Origin: Nitrospira sp.
GTDB lineage: Bacteria; Nitrospirota; Nitrospiria; Nitrospirales; Nitrospiraceae
Assembly (NCBI GenBank): GCA_030123625.1
Contig: CP126121.1
Coordinates: 1,032,179 to 1,096,178 of the forward strand
DNA: 64,000 nt
Direction of reading: 5' to 3'
This document shows, piece after piece, positions 61,797-64,000 of the stretch (position 1 is the stretch's first letter; each line of letters starts with the position of its first letter). A program made the translations under genes and the position numbers. Under the pieces are notes generated by a model. It saw only the letters and a list, made by a program, of their open reading frames with translations. It was not told the DNA's origin and ran no database searches.

Positions 61797-62627
61797 TTAG
61801 GGCAAGGATGACACGACTGCAATGATCCGCAGGGGACCACCGGTTCCACCGGCGATTTTCATGGGAAGCGCGATGACGTCAAAGTCGCGAGCCGGTAGGT
61901 CATGCAGATTAGAGAGATTTTCGAACACCGGCACGTTTTGAGAAAGCAGCGCGACGTGTGTTTCGAACTTGGTCGATCGTCCAAAATCGATGGAGGCGGT
62001 ATCGATCCCCACGGCCTTCACGCGACGTTCATGCACCAGCCAAGCTGCCGCCTCCGGATGCAGCCCGGGAAAATACAGTTCCCGTACTCCCTCCGGTCCT
62101 CTCAAGTCCGTCCCCATATAGTCCTTCCGAACCGGCCAGAATCGGGCATAGCCCGTATTTAACAGGACGATAGCCTGGTCCTGAATTCGGCCATGCACTG
62201 CTTCCCATCGTTCGAAATCCGAAATAGTCACGCGGTAGTCCCTATCATGAGTACATTGCTCTGTGATATCGATTCGGACGCCGGTTCCGATCATATGTTC
62301 AATTGGAATCCGGTCCAGCGTCTGCTTCCCTTTTGAAAAATGAATCGGTGCATCGATGTGCGTGCCACCATGCTCAGGCATCTCCACACGATTGGACGCA
62401 TAGTAGTACCCGCCTGGTGTATTTTCTGCGTGCTGAACGATGAGCCTGAAATCCTGCTCCGTCGGCCAGACGATTGTCTCTGATCCAAAGGAGTGTGTCA
62501 GATCGACAATCCGCGATTGCTCCCAGGCGATATGATTCCGCGAACGATCAGAAACACATCCAAGGCTGAAGACTTGGCCCAGTACTGCGATCACCATACT
62601 CGCCATGTACGTGAGTCTTCTCACCAT
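61797..62627 (-). CDS. Cyclase-family (kynurenine formamidase-like) lipoprotein
   Basis: 276 residues. Signal with lipobox (SLGC, about residue 24), then the cyclase fold: RIVDLTHSFGSETIVWP, metal-binding HGGTHIDAPIHFSKG (about 90) and GIDTASIDFGRS (about 213). Bacterial kynurenine formamidases (KynB) belong to this family; they are usually cytoplasmic, so the lipoprotein signal is unusual. The in-frame region upstream (to 62813) is not convincing as protein. Its last codon lies three bases from the end of the DUF429 gene, read towards it. Confidence 0.85.
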   Translation of the reverse strand: MVRRLTYMASMVIAVLGQVFSLGCVSDRSRNHIAWEQSRIVDLTHSFGSETIVWPTEQDFRLIVQHAENTPGGYYYASNRVEMPEHGGTHIDAPIHFSKGKQTLDRIPIEHMIGTGVRIDITEQCTHDRDYRVTISDFERWEAVHGRIQDQAIVLLNTGYARFWPVRKDYMGTDLRGPEGVRELYFPGLHPEAAAWLVHERRVKAVGIDTASIDFGRSTKFETHVALLSQNVPVFENLSNLHDLPARDFDVIALPMKIAGGTGGPLRIIAVVSSLP

Positions 62628-62865
62628 ATGACTTTCCACACTCTCTCTTTCCACGTCTCGGAAGGAACGGATGCGCGAAGAGGTTCGTGCTATAGCAGGA
62701 ATTGCTAAATCTGTTGGCAGCTGAGGCCGGATGCGACGGCATTGCGACGAAGTCGCAGCCTTAGAGGAGCATCCGACGAAAAGAAAGGGATTCATCACCC
62801 GTCTGGCTTCCAAGCGTTATGGCGCAACCGGGTCCGCGCATCCGTTCATCGCCGAGACGCCCTCC

Positions 62866-63189
62866 CTACTTCCCAAATGCTTTTTTCAGCAGCGGTTCAA
62901 TTTCGCCTTTAGCAGCCATTGGGTCGAGGATATCGGTATCACCGTAGAAGGTGCCGTCGATGAACACCTTGGGAAGCGTCGGCCAATTGGTCATCTTCGT
63001 GAGCACTTCCCGTTTAGCCGGTTGCGACAGGACGTCGATGAGTTCGTAAGGGTATCCGTACTTGTCGAAAAACTGCATCGTCTCTCTCGTAAACCCGCAC
63101 ATCGGCATGGTCTTCGTTCCCTTGCCGTAAATCAAAATTTTATGGGCCCTCACTTCCTTCTGGATTTCTTCTTCGATCGGGTCGGCCAT
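62866..63189 (-). CDS. grxD: Monothiol glutaredoxin (Grx4/GrxD type)
   Basis: 107 residues. The active site is MCGFT instead of the usual CGFS, followed by NWPTLPKVFIDGTFYGDTDI (the glutathione site). Binds a glutathione-coordinated 2Fe-2S cluster with BolA and hands it to targets. Start ATG after AGGAGGAG. The bolA gene ends nine bases upstream. Confidence 0.9.
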   Translation of the reverse strand: MADPIEEEIQKEVRAHKILIYGKGTKTMPMCGFTRETMQFFDKYGYPYELIDVLSQPAKREVLTKMTNWPTLPKVFIDGTFYGDTDILDPMAAKGEIEPLLKKAFGK

Positions 63190-63198
63190 GGTCTCCTC

Positions 63199-63438
63199 CT
63201 ATACCTCGTCTCTGGTGCGTGCGGTTAATTCAAGCGCATGGATACGTCCGTCCTTCATCGGCACGTCTAATGCCTGATAAATCATTCGATGCCGGTCTAA
63301 GAGATTTTTTCCGTGAAAACCATCTGAGACGATCAGGACCTTGAGGTGGTCCATCGTTCCGGTACGGTCGGTCACCGTCACCACGGCATCCGGCAGGGAC
63401 TTACGAATATAGTCAGTCAGTACATCGGGTGTAATCAC
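63199..63438 (-). CDS. bolA: BolA-family protein
   Basis: 79 residues from a GTG close behind GGAGG. VTVTDRTGTMDHLKVLIVSDGFHGKNLLDRHRMIYQAL with the conserved His/Arg (RHR) is the BolA signature. Partner of the glutaredoxin in Fe-S cluster handling. A longer in-frame 5' extension to 63546 is not BolA-like and lacks a ribosome site at that start. Confidence 0.88.
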   Translation of the reverse strand: MITPDVLTDYIRKSLPDAVVTVTDRTGTMDHLKVLIVSDGFHGKNLLDRHRMIYQALDVPMKDGRIHALELTARTRDEV

Positions 63439-63684
63439 CGGCCTCCACTCTCTTAGCTTTTTCAATACCCTAGCCGAAATCGGCTTTGAAACGCAATGAG
63501 CCGGTTGGTGATTTTCAGCATCATGGTGGTGCAATTGAGCCACCAATAGAAAAGCATCAAACCGCTCTTAGTATGTAAGCTGTTGAAAATCGCTCCATGT
63601 TGCCTGCATCACGATTCGGCATCGACTTTGCGCTTAATCGTCGTGCAACGCAAACATTTCTCTCTCTTCACCAAGGAGGTCGCC

Positions 63685-64000
63685 ATGAGCGAATTCAAAT
63701 CCGGATTTTTTGTCGGAGGTGAGAGCACCAATGGTCGAGTGTTGATCGTCGATGACGAGCCCGACATCCGCAAAGTCGTTCGAATGACCCTACAGAAAGC
63801 AGGCTACGATGTCCTGGAGGCAGAGAACGGAGAAAAGGCCATCGAAGTCATCAACTCGGGCGAAAATCGGCTGCTTCTTGACGTCATCATCTGCGACATC
63901 CGGATGCCGAAAGTGAACGGCATCGAAGCAATTGCCTACTTCCGCCAGAACTACCCCCGCGTGCCTCTGATCGTTCTGACCGGATTCCCGGACACAGACA
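63685..64000 (+). CDS. Response regulator, 5' part (cut by window end)
   Basis: The first 105 residues, start ATG after AAGGAGG. Receiver domain with acidic pair VDDEPD (22-27), phosphorylation site Asp71 (IICDIRMPKVNG) and the Thr/Ser strand LIVLTG. The output domain is outside the window, so the type cannot be named. Confidence 0.9.
   Translation, partial: MSEFKSGFFVGGESTNGRVLIVDDEPDIRKVVRMTLQKAGYDVLEAENGEKAIEVINSGENRLLLDVIICDIRMPKVNGIEAIAYFRQNYPRVPLIVLTGFPDTD

Noticed and set aside
62628..62813. N-terminal extension of the cyclase-family gene
   Set aside because: The extension lacks a signal and resembles translated non-coding DNA; the internal ATG gives a clean lipoprotein signal.

Overview
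The window looks like chromosomal DNA of a Nitrospira-type bacterium (Nitrospirota, a nitrite oxidiser or comammox relative). This is inferred from a cytochrome-rich respiratory operon that pairs a bc-type complex with cytochrome bd-like proteins, a hopanoid and MEP isoprenoid gene set, an Mla lipid transport operon, and a dispersed palindromic repeat of a type I remember from Nitrospira genomes. No rRNA or taxonomic marker is present, so the genus is an inference.

Layout. 1-12.9 kb: a minus-strand respiratory operon, read from 11177 down to 66. It encodes a bd-like integral membrane protein, a membrane cytochrome c, a PRC-barrel/Rieske fusion, cytochrome b, an unknown membrane protein, a second bd-like paralogue, two membrane monohaem cytochromes c, an ethylbenzene-dehydrogenase-like haem b protein and a dihaem lipoprotein. 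A small cytochrome c lipoprotein and a carpet of short accessory genes lie upstream. 13-33.8 kb: hopanoid side-chain gene hpnH, a haem-binding Tll0287-like protein, tRNA-Cys, a GT87 glycosyltransferase, then ispG, dxs, an Omp85-type barrel, mlaCDFE, hpnG, shc, smc and ispH. Together these make isoprenoid precursors, cyclise squalene to hopene, extend it, and provide a route for lipid traffic to or from the outer membrane.

33.8-46.7 kb is an accessory region with lower GC to the eye and many broken genes. It holds a toxin-antitoxin remnant, a 38-bp palindrome, a 1056-residue SARP/MalT-like regulator, a decayed copy and two intact copies of a glycine-rich repeat protein with a near-identical C-terminal module, an IS with a 17-18 bp target duplication, a metzincin protease, a HEAT-like protein, an unknown beta-rich protein, an aegerolysin-like protein (Cry34/Gpp34 type), a VapBC pair with a decayed VapC copy, and two small basic or beta-rich proteins. 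This is the best candidate for an undescribed system. A possible SARP operator (11-bp-spaced direct repeat next to a -10 box) lies just upstream of the cluster.

46.7-64 kb returns to housekeeping: an O-methyltransferase, a PhoB/PhoR-like pair with a Pit phosphate transporter and its DUF47 partner, a FabH-like KAS III, a BamD-like lipoprotein, CcdA and a TlpA/ResA thioredoxin (cytochrome c maturation, matching the cytochrome load), metK and ahcY, an indoleamine 2,3-dioxygenase-like protein with a cyclase-family (kynurenine-formamidase-like) lipoprotein 1.7 kb away, a frameshifted nucleotidyltransferase with its intact small partner, a DUF429 protein, the Grx4-BolA pair, and the start of a response regulator cut by the window end.
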